Assembly: GCF_000612725.1 (NCBI RefSeq)
Contig: NZ_HG964454.1
Location: forward strand, 408,897 to 472,896
Source of the DNA: Mycolicibacterium austroafricanum
GTDB taxonomy: Bacteria; Actinomycetota; Actinomycetes; Mycobacteriales; Mycobacteriaceae
DNA length: 64,000 nt
Direction: 5' to 3'
Position 1 is the stretch's first letter; every line of letters begins with the position of its first letter. Both the position numbers and the translations under genes were made by a program. Shown here one piece after another: positions 18,467-26,749 of the stretch. The notes beneath the pieces are model-generated. The model had not been told where the DNA came from and did not search any database. It was given only the letters and a program-made list of their open reading frames with translations.

Positions 18467-18979
18467 ATGTCCTCGCACCGTTTGTCGCCTCCCCGCGCGG
18501 CTCTCGCCGCGGCCGCCGCGTTCGTCTCGGTCCCCGTGATGCTCGTCGCGGCGCCGAGCGCGTCGCCGGCGCCGCCGTACGACGATCAGGGCTACATCGA
18601 CTCGACGGCCCGCTGCACTGCGCCGGACATCATGGTGTTGTTCGGGAGCACCGCAAGCTCGCGGGTGGCGATCTGTCAGGACGCCGACGGCGACTACGAA
18701 TATCGCGGTGTGCGGGTCCGCGACGGGGCCAGGCTCATCACGCCGGCGACGCGATCCTCCGACGGCGCGTTCACCGCCACCACCGACGGGGTCGACTACA
18801 TGGTGACCTCGAGCGCCTTGGTGGTCAGTGTGGGGGAGAAGGTGATCCGCGACGAGCCGATGGTGGACTTCCACCGGGCAGGCGGGTCGGGTAGCTCAAC
18901 CCCGGCGCCGTCGTCCACTCCGAAGCCCACCCCGCTGCCGCCACCACTGCCCGCCGAGGTGGGTGGCGACGGAGGCTGA
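18467..18979 (+). CDS. Small exported protein with proline-rich tail
   Basis: 170 residues: a signal peptide (hydrophobic ALAAAAAFVSVPVMLVAA, cleavage near SASPAPP), a 110-residue domain with two cysteines (ARCTAPDIMV and VAICQDADG, likely a disulfide) and a Ser/Thr/Pro tail (about 143-170). I do not recognise the family. Start chosen at the ATG before the signal; a GTG one codon earlier is possible. Confidence 0.6.
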   Translation: MSSHRLSPPRAALAAAAAFVSVPVMLVAAPSASPAPPYDDQGYIDSTARCTAPDIMVLFGSTASSRVAICQDADGDYEYRGVRVRDGARLITPATRSSDGAFTATTDGVDYMVTSSALVVSVGEKVIRDEPMVDFHRAGGSGSSTPAPSSTPKPTPLPPPLPAEVGGDGG

Positions 18980-19293
18980 TCCGTCCGTCCCGGGGTAAGA
19001 GGCCGGCCTTGGTCGACCGCCTCGCGCCACCGTTCACCCACACGCAGTAGGCCTGCCGCGCCCTAGGGGCGCCTCGATCCGAATTCCGACTGTCCGCACG
19101 GCGAATGCGCACGGAATTCGTCGCGAATGTCGATTTCATTCGCTGTATATCGTCACCCGCCATTTACTGACGCCCCCGTCAGCAAATTAGGAAATTGTGG
19201 GAATGTGCCCCATCTGAGTAGACATTGGGTCACATTCTGGATACGTTTCCTGCCGGGTCGGGGTCACGCACAGCAACATGGAGGGGGCGCGTC
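18980..19293. other. 314-bp intergenic region, no gene
   Basis: Relatively AT-rich around 19110-19215. No ORF with coding character. It presumably contains the promoter of the exported protein at 19294; I could not assign -10/-35 boxes with confidence. Confidence 0.4.
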
Positions 19294-20760
19294 ATGCCCA
19301 CAGTCGCACGTACCTACGTCACCGCCGGAGTAGCACTGGTCGGAGCCGGTCTCATCTCCGCGGCACCGATCACGACCCCGCACCCGCTGCAACGCACAGC
19401 AAGCTTCGAAGTGGGCTTGGTGGCGGCCACCCAGAGCTGCCTGCCCGGCGACGCGAGTGCATTGTGCGGTACCCCGTCGGGGGTGCCGACGGCCACGCCG
19501 TTCACCACCACCGCGGACAGCACCAACGTCTTCAACATTCCGGCGAACTTGTTTATCGCGCTGGCGAATACCCCGTACAACTTCTTCACCGCCCTCGGCA
19601 CGGGGAACGTCGCGCTGGGTTCCGAACCCGATGGCGGTCCCAGCTTCCAACCCGGGTATGAAGGCGTCACACTGACCCAGCCCGACGGCAACGTCGTCGG
19701 CCTCGGCGCAAACTTGCACTACGGCGGCAGCTGGTGGGTTTACAGCCCGACGAACATCCTCGGCACCGACGCCGCTGACGTCACCCGGTACCAGGCACTG
19801 GTCAATGTGCTGGTACCGTTCCCGGCTCTGTCGGTGCCGCTGGGAAACATGCTGGCCGCTGTCGCCGCCTCCCAGTTGCCGATGGACGAGGGTTGTACCG
19901 GGACCGGATCCGGCGCCTGCGAGAATCCTTCCGGGATCCTCAGCAAAATGTTTGATGTGCGTCACATCGCCGCACTGTTTTCGCCCGACGGATATACCTT
20001 CCCGGAATCGCGGGAAGGCATCACGTGCAGCGAGGACGGGCAGTGCTACGTCAAGGATCCCGACGGGCGGGAAGTTCCGTGGTCCGGACAGAACGTGAAG
20101 CTGGATCCCACCTCACCGTTCGCCAGCTTCTACGACAGCTTGACGGCCACACCTGACTTCTCGTCGATCAAGCCGGTGACGCTGGAACTGGTGCTGGCCA
20201 GCCTCGGCAGCCTCGCCCAGGGCCTGAACACCGCCTACAACCCGTTCGTGCTCGGCACGCAGTGCAACATCTGCGCACCGTTCGTCCCCAACCCCGACAA
20301 CGAGCCGATACCCGGACCCGTCTTCGAGGACCCCGACACCGCCGAGACACTGACCACGTCGGTCGTCTCAGCGCAGACCGAGACCGCCGACGTCACCGAG
20401 ACGACCGAAACGCCCGACACCGCAGCCGCACCCGTGACCCCCGAGACCGCAGCGGCACCCGTGACCACCGAGACCCCTGACGCCGCAGAGGCAGCCGAAG
20501 CACTCAGCGCTCCGGTCACCGCCGAAGAGGTCGAGGAGGTCGAGGAGGCTCCCGCCGGCCCGAAGCACCGCAAGCCGAGCGCCACCAGCGAGACGTTGAA
20601 GAACGTCCGGGATTCGATCAACTCGACGTTCTCCAAGCTCACCGACGGCCTCAAGAAGCCCAGCTCGACGACCGACGGAACGAAGGCCGAGTCGACTGCC
20701 TCCGAAGCGGATTCGAGCAATAGCGATTCGGGCTCTGATTCGGGCGGCTCCGAGGACTGA
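19294..20760 (+). CDS. Large exported mycobacterial protein with Thr/Glu/Pro and Ser/Asp tail
   Basis: 488 residues. The N-terminus ARTYVTAGVALVGAG is a signal-type leader seen in a family of exported proteins of non-tuberculous mycobacteria (recognised from memory, not searched). A cysteine-containing globular part (about 40-345) follows, with pairs CLPGDASALC, CTGTGSGAC, CSEDGQC and CNIC that may form disulfides. From about 350 it is a Thr/Glu/Ala/Pro low-complexity region, then a basic patch (KHRKPS) and a Ser/Asp-rich end. Function unknown. ATG at 19294 with GGAGGGG upstream. Confidence 0.65.
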   Translation: MPTVARTYVTAGVALVGAGLISAAPITTPHPLQRTASFEVGLVAATQSCLPGDASALCGTPSGVPTATPFTTTADSTNVFNIPANLFIALANTPYNFFTALGTGNVALGSEPDGGPSFQPGYEGVTLTQPDGNVVGLGANLHYGGSWWVYSPTNILGTDAADVTRYQALVNVLVPFPALSVPLGNMLAAVAASQLPMDEGCTGTGSGACENPSGILSKMFDVRHIAALFSPDGYTFPESREGITCSEDGQCYVKDPDGREVPWSGQNVKLDPTSPFASFYDSLTATPDFSSIKPVTLELVLASLGSLAQGLNTAYNPFVLGTQCNICAPFVPNPDNEPIPGPVFEDPDTAETLTTSVVSAQTETADVTETTETPDTAAAPVTPETAAAPVTTETPDAAEAAEALSAPVTAEEVEEVEEAPAGPKHRKPSATSETLKNVRDSINSTFSKLTDGLKKPSSTTDGTKAESTASEADSSNSDSGSDSGGSED

Positions 20761-20794
20761 GCTGCGCGCGAGGCGCTCTCGTCGACCAGCCTGC

Positions 20795-21547
20795 TCACAG
20801 GTAGGGGTCGGCCCACGCACTGATGATGCGGGCCGCCCGTGCCGCCTGGTTCTTGCCGGTGAGCAGGTGGTCGGCGCCCTCGAGCGAGACGAAGCTACGA
20901 GGGTGCCGCGCACAGCGAAAGATGTCACTTGCGTTGGCGATACCCACGGTGTTGTCGGTCGGCGAGTGCATGACGAGCAGTGCGCGGCGCAGCGTCTTGA
21001 TCCTTTCGCGCAGATCGGCGGCGCGGACGTCTTCGATGAAGTGGCGCCTCAGCGTGAGGGCCTTGCCGCCGATCAGGAACGGCGCCTCTCCGTCGGCCTC
21101 GATCCGGCTCACCAAAGCGTCGTAGATGCGCTCGACGTGGGCAGGCTGGAACGGGGCACCGATGCTGGCCAGCGCGGCGACCGAGGAGCACCCGTGCGCG
21201 GCGGCGATCACCGCGGCTCCGCCGAAGGAATGGCCCACGAGCAACCGCACCTCGTGACCGTTGTCCGTCATGAACTCGACGGCGCGGATGGTGTCCGCGA
21301 CCTTGTGGGAGAACGACCCGTCGCCCCAATCGCCTTCGGAATCGCCGAGTCCCAGGTTGTCGAACCGAAGCATGCCGATGCCCTCACCGGCCAGCTGCTT
21401 GCAGATCCTGCTCGCGGCCGGGCTGTCCTTGCCGAGGGTGAAGCCGTGGGCGAAGACCCCCCACCCGCGGGTCGGGCCTTCCGGCATGTCGATCAGCCCG
21501 GCGAGCCTGGGGCCGCTGCTGCTGGGGAAGGTGACGCGTTCTGCCAC
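20795..21547 (-). CDS. Alpha/beta hydrolase
   Basis: 250 residues with HGFTLGKDS oxyanion region, LRFDNLGLGDSEGDW, nucleophile elbow LVGHSFGGAAVI (Ser about 108) and a C-terminal LEGADHLLTGK catalytic histidine. It resembles the hydrolase half of two-domain hydrolase/OsmC proteins, but no OsmC domain is attached. Substrate unknown. Its stop is 35 bp from the stop of the exported-protein gene. Confidence 0.8.
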   Translation of the reverse strand: MAERVTFPSSSGPRLAGLIDMPEGPTRGWGVFAHGFTLGKDSPAASRICKQLAGEGIGMLRFDNLGLGDSEGDWGDGSFSHKVADTIRAVEFMTDNGHEVRLLVGHSFGGAAVIAAAHGCSSVAALASIGAPFQPAHVERIYDALVSRIEADGEAPFLIGGKALTLRRHFIEDVRAADLRERIKTLRRALLVMHSPTDNTVGIANASDIFRCARHPRSFVSLEGADHLLTGKNQAARAARIISAWADPYL

Positions 21548-21635
21548 CCGCCTATCCTGTCATCGTCGGGCAGCGGCCGGGCGCAGGCGGACCGCACCGA
21601 GTCACCCCGGTCCGGCTAACTTCCCCGGCCGCTCG

Positions 21636-23177
21636 TCAATCAGCTTTCGCCGCCCCAGAACTGACGATCAACGCCCGCACGGCCCTGCGGTCGAGCTTGC
21701 CGCTGGGCAGCGTGGGTATCTGTTCACTCGACGCGATGACCCACCGCGTCGGCACCTTGTAGGACGACAACGCCTCGCGGGTACGGCGTGCTACCGAATC
21801 CACGTCGACCTCGTTCCCCACCGGCACCAGCACGGCGCAGACCTCCTCACCTCTGTCGGCGTGCTCGACGCCGACAACCACGCACTGCGCGATGTCGTCG
21901 AACGTCTCGATCACCGCCTCGACCTCCAGCGGTGAGACGTTCGCACCGGACGTCTTGATCATTTCGCCGGTGCGGCCCACGAAGAACAGGCGGGGGTCGT
22001 CCGCCCTGCGGTACACCCGGTCACCGGTGTGATACCAGCCGTCGGCGTCGAAGGTGTCACTGCGTTCGCGCTTGTTGTACCCCGCCATCACCCCGACGCC
22101 GCGGACAAGCAGCTCGCCGACCACCCCCGCGGCGACCGGCATCCCTGCGTCGTCGACGATCTTCATCTCGGTGTGGGCGAACCCGCCCGCGGTCTCAGAC
22201 ATGGTGCGGTGCACCGGAAACCCGTCGGGCACATCGGTCATCGCGATGTCGAGCGGTCCGTCGCGCAGCATCGGTGCCGAGGACAGATCCCGGTCGGCGA
22301 AGCTGGGGTGCTCGCGCATCCGCTGGGTGAAGGCGGGCCAGCCCACGATCCCGGTGGCCTTCTCGTTCTCCGCGAGATCCAGTGCGGTTTCCGCGTCGAG
22401 CTTGGGCATCACCAGCAGCGTGACGGGTTCGTGCAGTGCGCCGGTCGCGGCGAGGACCCCGCCGATCCAGAAGAACGGCATCGCGCACAGGATCACCGGG
22501 TCGGCGTCAGAACCGGTGATCGCCCGTACCGCGGCCGGCCAGGTCGAGGTTTGACGGACGACGGTGCCGTGGGTGTGCATGACCCCCTTGGGGTCCGCGG
22601 TGGATCCCGACGTGTGCACCATGATCGCGAGGTCGGCGGGAGACACCTCGGCTTCGGCGGCCGCCTGGACGCGCGAGGGCACCGAGTCGGCGTCGTCGAT
22701 GGTGGTCGCCCACGGGGCGGCCACTGGTCCGGTGAGTGCGATGCGCCGCAGGAACGGCGCCTCGGTCAGCGCCAACCGCGGCCCATCGTGGCCGCTCAAC
22801 TCCGGCAGCGCCTCCTCGAACCGCGAGACGACGTCGATGTCGAGGATCCGGGTGGGCCCGATCAACAGTGCGACGTCGGCCAGTCGGATCACCTTGGCGA
22901 TCTCAGCGGGCCGGTACATCGTGCTCAGCGGAACCGCGACGGCCCCGACACGCGACACCGCCAGCCACCACGTCACCCACTCCGCCCCGTTCGGGAAGAA
23001 CAGTCCGACCCTGGTGCCTTTGCCGACGCCTTGCCCCAACAGCCAGCGAGCCAGCTCGGCCGACCGGCGCTCGGCTGCGGCATAGGTGAGCCGCTCGGTC
23101 GGCGTCACCAGGTAGATGCGCTCTCCACGAGCGCGCACAGCGGCCGACAGCAGGGCAGGGATGGTCAAGGAGTCCAC
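21636..23177 (-). CDS. Acyl-CoA synthetase (FadD-like AMP-binding enzyme)
   Basis: 513 residues from a GTG at 23177 (VDSLTIPALLSAAV), the point where family similarity begins. Motifs: MVHTSGSTADPKGVMHTHG (P-loop), MSETAGGFAHTEM, WYHTGDRVYRRAD (A8 region) and LPSGKLDRRAVR with the catalytic lysine. Activates a carboxylic acid as a CoA ester; chain specificity is not readable. Divergent from the DinB-like gene with 64 bp between starts; no clear Shine-Dalgarno precedes the chosen GTG. Confidence 0.82.
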   Translation of the reverse strand: MDSLTIPALLSAAVRARGERIYLVTPTERLTYAAAERRSAELARWLLGQGVGKGTRVGLFFPNGAEWVTWWLAVSRVGAVAVPLSTMYRPAEIAKVIRLADVALLIGPTRILDIDVVSRFEEALPELSGHDGPRLALTEAPFLRRIALTGPVAAPWATTIDDADSVPSRVQAAAEAEVSPADLAIMVHTSGSTADPKGVMHTHGTVVRQTSTWPAAVRAITGSDADPVILCAMPFFWIGGVLAATGALHEPVTLLVMPKLDAETALDLAENEKATGIVGWPAFTQRMREHPSFADRDLSSAPMLRDGPLDIAMTDVPDGFPVHRTMSETAGGFAHTEMKIVDDAGMPVAAGVVGELLVRGVGVMAGYNKRERSDTFDADGWYHTGDRVYRRADDPRLFFVGRTGEMIKTSGANVSPLEVEAVIETFDDIAQCVVVGVEHADRGEEVCAVLVPVGNEVDVDSVARRTREALSSYKVPTRWVIASSEQIPTLPSGKLDRRAVRALIVSSGAAKAD

Positions 23178-23241
23178 AGGAGGATCTTCCCCAACGCCTG
23201 CGCGCCGGTGCTGTCGGGCTCCGGTGGCAGGATCGGCAGCC

Positions 23242-23754
23242 GTGACCGGGACCGAACGCACGACGCCACCGATGAACAGCGACGAACGCGCGACGCTGGA
23301 GGGGTGGCTGGATTTTCAACGCCACACCCTGCTGCTCAAGTGCGCGGGGCTCGACGATGTGAAGCTGCGTACCGCCTCGGTGCCGCCGTCACCGCTGACG
23401 CTGCAGGGCCTCGTCCAGCACATGGCCGAGGTGGAACGAAACTGGTTTCGCCGCATTCTGGGCGGGGAGCCGGCGCCACCGATCTACGACCCGACGGCCG
23501 ACACCGACGGACACGACGGGGGTTTCGAGTTGGCCGAAGGGAGCGGCTTCGACGACGCGGTGGCCACCTGGCTGGCAGAGGTCGCCGTGGCCCGGGACAA
23601 CTGCGCGGCCGGCGAACTGGAGGACACGAGGCCGTTCATGGGAACCGAGGTGTCGCTGCGCTGGATCTTCATCCACATGATCGGGGAGTACGCCCGGCAC
23701 AACGGGCACGCCGACCTTCTTCGTGAGCGCATCGACGGCGCGGTCGGCGTCTGA
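23242..23754 (+). CDS. DinB-superfamily (DUF664) protein
   Basis: 170 residues, four-helix DinB fold: LQGLVQHMAEVERNWFRR (first metal histidine) and FIHMIGEYARHNGHADLLRE with the H-x3-H pair at the C-terminus. These proteins bind a divalent metal; several are thiol (mycothiol)-dependent transferases. GTG at 23242 selected because it clears the divergent synthetase start. Confidence 0.78.
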   Translation: MTGTERTTPPMNSDERATLEGWLDFQRHTLLLKCAGLDDVKLRTASVPPSPLTLQGLVQHMAEVERNWFRRILGGEPAPPIYDPTADTDGHDGGFELAEGSGFDDAVATWLAEVAVARDNCAAGELEDTRPFMGTEVSLRWIFIHMIGEYARHNGHADLLRERIDGAVGV

Positions 23755-23822
23755 GTGGGACCCAGGGCGGAACTCTGAGTGAGACACTGAGGCGGTCGGC
23801 GTCATCACGCACGGAGGTTCTG

Positions 23823-24191
23823 ATGATCGAGGTTCTCGAGGACATGCCCGCCGGGGTGACCGGCTTCCGCGTCTCCGGACACGTGAGCGGTGAGGAGCTA
23901 CGCGACTTCGGCTCCACGATGGAGACGATGCTCGCCGGTGACGAGATCAGGCTCGTGGAAGTGGTGTCCGACGACTATCAGGGGTTCGGGCCGGGGGGTC
24001 TGGTCGAAGACCTGAAGATGGGCCTGGGCACGCTGGTGCGCCACCACTCGGGCTTCCGCCGGGTCGCCGTCGTCGCGGACAAGGACTGGATCAGGCATGC
24101 CATGCACGCCCTCGGTTGGATGGTTCCCGGTGAGCTGAAACTGTTCGGCATTGCCGAACTCGACGAGGCGAAAGCCTGGGCTGCAGGCTGA
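23823..24191 (+). CDS. SpoIIAA-like (STAS-fold) protein
   Basis: 122 residues: MIEVLEDMPAGVTGFRVSGHVSGEEL, VVSDDYQGF, RVAVVADKDWIRHAMHALGW and FGIAELDEAKAWA are the pattern of the SpoIIAA-like family of small STAS-fold proteins. Function not established. Likely in one transcription unit with the neighbours on the same strand. Confidence 0.8.
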   Translation: MIEVLEDMPAGVTGFRVSGHVSGEELRDFGSTMETMLAGDEIRLVEVVSDDYQGFGPGGLVEDLKMGLGTLVRHHSGFRRVAVVADKDWIRHAMHALGWMVPGELKLFGIAELDEAKAWAAG

Positions 24192-24241
24192 GGTCGGCGA
24201 AATCGCCACTGGCCCTGTCGAAGTCCGCGTAGGGTGCCGGC

Positions 24242-24622
24242 ATGGCCGCAGACCGCGCAGCCCTGGTAGCCGGCGGAATCCGGCTGGCCTCGGGCATCTC
24301 CTTCCTCGTCGACCCGCTTCGGGCCAACAGGCTGTGGGGCGATCCCGATGAACCGCCGCCCACCGCGAGGCTGCTCCTTCGCTCGATGGGTTACCGCGAC
24401 GCGCTGATCGGTGGGATGTTGCTCGCCGCCGCGCTGCGCGGGCAGGACACCCGGGGCTGGTTCCTGGCCTCCGGCGGCGCCGACGCGTCCGACCTGCTCG
24501 GCGGTCTCAGCGTGCACGATCAGATGCGCAGGTCGCAGAAACTCATCGGGCTCGGCGGTGCGGTGGTCGGGATCGGCGTCGGATTGTGGGGCGCGACCAG
24601 GCGGCCACGCACGACCACCTGA
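24242..24622 (+). CDS. Small membrane protein, DUF4267-like
   Basis: 126 residues with three or four hydrophobic segments (GGIRLASGISFLVDP, DALIGGMLLAAAL, LIGLGGAVVGIGVGLWG) and the RLLLRSMGYRDALIGG motif seen in DUF4267 proteins. Role unknown. The end is 13 bp from the stop of the convergent methyltransferase. Confidence 0.65.
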   Translation: MAADRAALVAGGIRLASGISFLVDPLRANRLWGDPDEPPPTARLLLRSMGYRDALIGGMLLAAALRGQDTRGWFLASGGADASDLLGGLSVHDQMRRSQKLIGLGGAVVGIGVGLWGATRRPRTTT

Positions 24623-24635
24623 GAGCGGCCGGCGC

Positions 24636-25205
24636 TCAGCGTCGGCGCGCCAGCAGCCACGCCTGCCCACCTTCTTCGCCGTGGGTGATGACCTCCAGGG
24701 AACCGAACGCCGCCAGCAGCTCACCGGGCCGGGCCCGGAACCGACCTGGGGCCGCTCCGACCTCGCTGAGCGCGCTGATCGCCAGGACGCCCCCGACCGC
24801 GAGCCGGTCGATGATCGGACGGTCGAGCCGCGGATCGCGAAACATGTTGCACAGCACTACATCTGCAGAATCTCCGGCAGGCAGCCCGGCGCCCAGGTCC
24901 ACCACCTCGAAGCGGCACCGGTGGGCCTGCCCGCATCGCTCGGCGAGGTCCTCGGCCTGAGCGATCGCCACCGCCGACGCATCACACGCCCATACACTCA
25001 AACCGCGCTTCGCCAGCCAGACACTGGCCGCACCGGCGCCGCACGCGAGTTCCACGGCGCGGCCGCCGGTGGGGAAGACGTCGGCGAATAGCCGAAAGCG
25101 GGAAGGCAGCGCCACGTCGTCGACCGACAACGGGTCACGCTCGGAGTAGCGCCGGTCCCAGTGGCCTCTGTCTGTCACCAGACGAGGGTAGGACGTGGCC
25201 GGCAT
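24636..25205 (-). CDS. Class I SAM-dependent methyltransferase
   Basis: 189 residues starting at ATG 25205 (MPATSYPRLVTDRGHWDRRY). Motif I AVELACGAGAASVWLAKRG, acidic residue in VWACDASAVAI, VVDLGAGLP and DVVLCNMFRDP. Resembles the TehB/thiopurine-type small methyltransferases. Substrate unknown. Confidence 0.78.
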   Translation of the reverse strand: MPATSYPRLVTDRGHWDRRYSERDPLSVDDVALPSRFRLFADVFPTGGRAVELACGAGAASVWLAKRGLSVWACDASAVAIAQAEDLAERCGQAHRCRFEVVDLGAGLPAGDSADVVLCNMFRDPRLDRPIIDRLAVGGVLAISALSEVGAAPGRFRARPGELLAAFGSLEVITHGEEGGQAWLLARRR

Positions 25206-25288
25206 CGGTTTATCCCGGCACGAATGCGGATAGTTGTCAGCTGTCCTCAACGACTGCGGGTCGTCACCCGGGATTGGAGTTCCTCACG

Positions 25289-25555
25289 ATGAAGTTGACC
25301 CACGTTCTCGCCAGTGCCGCCGTGTTCGGCGGGCTCGCCGCAGGCGCAGCCGGAGTTGCCGGCACGGCTGCCGCTCAGCCGGGCTGGACGCCGCCGCCCA
25401 CGCCACCCGCCGGACCGCAGACCGGCCAGCCCCCGGCGTGGGCGCCGCCGAAGCCGGTGGACCCGTTGTGGGCCAACGGTCAGCCGCAGGTGTGGGATCA
25501 GGGCTGGCAGCACTGGGGTGTGTGGCTCAACGGCGTGTTCGTTCCCACATATTGA
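25289..25555 (+). CDS. Small secreted Pro/Trp-rich protein
   Basis: 88 residues: signal peptide (LASAAVFGGLAAGAAGVAG, cleavage after TAAAQ), then a proline-rich stretch and a Trp-rich end (VWDQGWQHWGVWLNGVFVPTY). Length and composition match small exported mycobacterial proteins of unknown role. Strong terminator 15 bp after the stop. Confidence 0.65.
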   Translation: MKLTHVLASAAVFGGLAAGAAGVAGTAAAQPGWTPPPTPPAGPQTGQPPAWAPPKPVDPLWANGQPQVWDQGWQHWGVWLNGVFVPTY

Positions 25556-25570
25556 GCACACCGAGCCTCA

Positions 25571-25610
25571 ACCGGCCACCGCGGACACACATGGGTCCGC
25601 GGTGGCCGGT
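25571..25610. terminator. Bidirectional terminator with a perfect 16-bp stem
   Basis: ACCGGCCACCGCGGAC pairs with GTCCGCGGTGGCCGGT around an 8-base loop, filling almost the whole gap between two convergent genes (stops at 25555 and 25616). No T-run, as is usual for mycobacterial intrinsic hairpins. Confidence 0.8.
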
Positions 25611-25615
25611 CGCGG

Positions 25616-26575
25616 TCAGGCGCCCAGCACGCGCTGGATGTCCGGCTTCATGGCGCTCAGCTGTGCGCCCCAGTACCCCCACCCGTGGGTGCCGTCCGGT
25701 GGGAAGTTGAACACGCCGTTGCCTCCACCAGCCGCCTGATACCGACGCTGGAACTCCCTGTTGCTGTCCAGCGTGATCGCCTCGAGCACCTGCCCGGGCA
25801 CATCACCGCCGCCGCCGAGCTCACCGGGCCGGCCGGTTCCGCAGTACACCCAGATCCGGGTGCCGTTGGCCACCAGTCGCCCGACGTTGACCGTCGGGTC
25901 GTTGCGCTGCCACGCCGGACCGCCGCCGAGCCCCCACATGGCCGTCGAGCTGAACCCGCCCGCATCGCGCATCGCGATGCTGACCAGCAGGGGCCAGACG
26001 CCGTCGGACAGGTTCAGGTAGCCCGACAGGGACCCCGCATAACTGAACTGGCCCGGGTGGTACGCGGCCAGGATCAACGCAGCACTGCCTGACATGGACA
26101 GTCCGACAACAGCATTGCCGCTGGGGGAGATGCCTTTGTTGGCCGCCAGGTAGGCGGGCAGCTCAGAGGTCAGGAACGTCTCCCACTGGTAGTTGTAGGT
26201 GGTGCCGTTGCCGGTCGCCGGGCCCCGCCAGTTGGTGTAGAAGCTCGACATGCCACCGACGGGCATGACCACCGACAACCCGGACTCGAAGAACGTCTCG
26301 AATGCGTTCGTCTCGATGTCCCACCCGCTGTTGTCGTCGCGGGCGCGCATACCGTCGAGCAGATAGACCGCTCTGGGCCCGCCACCCTGGAACTTGACCG
26401 GGATGTCGCGGCCCATGGCCGCCGACGGCACCATCAACGTCTCGACCGGAAGCCCCGGCCGTGAATACGCCCCTGCCGGTGCCGAAGCTCCGGCCACCGC
26501 GATCAGGCCCGACAGCAGAAGCGCTGTCACTGCGCCGACCGCCATCCGTCGGATCAGGTCTCGTATCGGTTCCAT
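25616..26575 (-). CDS. Antigen 85-family mycolyltransferase
   Basis: 319 residues. Signal peptide (AVGAVTALLLSGLIAVAGA, cleavage near AGAYS), then the Ag85 core: LPVETLMVPSAAMGRDIPVKFQ, AVYLLDGMRARDDNSGW, NYQWETFLTSELP, nucleophile AVVGLSMSGSAALI, and HGWGYWGAQL with the catalytic histidine. Transfers mycolic acid between trehalose mycolates to build cord factor and mycolyl-arabinogalactan outside the cell. The fibronectin-binding-like WPTLL-type segment reads WPLLVSIAMRDAGG. Which fbp paralogue it is cannot be settled here. Confidence 0.92.
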   Translation of the reverse strand: MEPIRDLIRRMAVGAVTALLLSGLIAVAGASAPAGAYSRPGLPVETLMVPSAAMGRDIPVKFQGGGPRAVYLLDGMRARDDNSGWDIETNAFETFFESGLSVVMPVGGMSSFYTNWRGPATGNGTTYNYQWETFLTSELPAYLAANKGISPSGNAVVGLSMSGSAALILAAYHPGQFSYAGSLSGYLNLSDGVWPLLVSIAMRDAGGFSSTAMWGLGGGPAWQRNDPTVNVGRLVANGTRIWVYCGTGRPGELGGGGDVPGQVLEAITLDSNREFQRRYQAAGGGNGVFNFPPDGTHGWGYWGAQLSAMKPDIQRVLGA

Positions 26576-26749
26576 GCGTCACCGCCGTTCTCTCGACGCG
26601 CCTGCAGGCGCGCTTGCCTGGTAGCACACGACCGGGATGCCGCTGCTTCACATCCGCCGGCCCGTGCCGCACCGGTTACTTCGTCATGTGACGATTCGCC
26701 GTTACGCGCCGACGGGCTTCGGGGGGATCGGGCGGGTACTAACCTCGAC

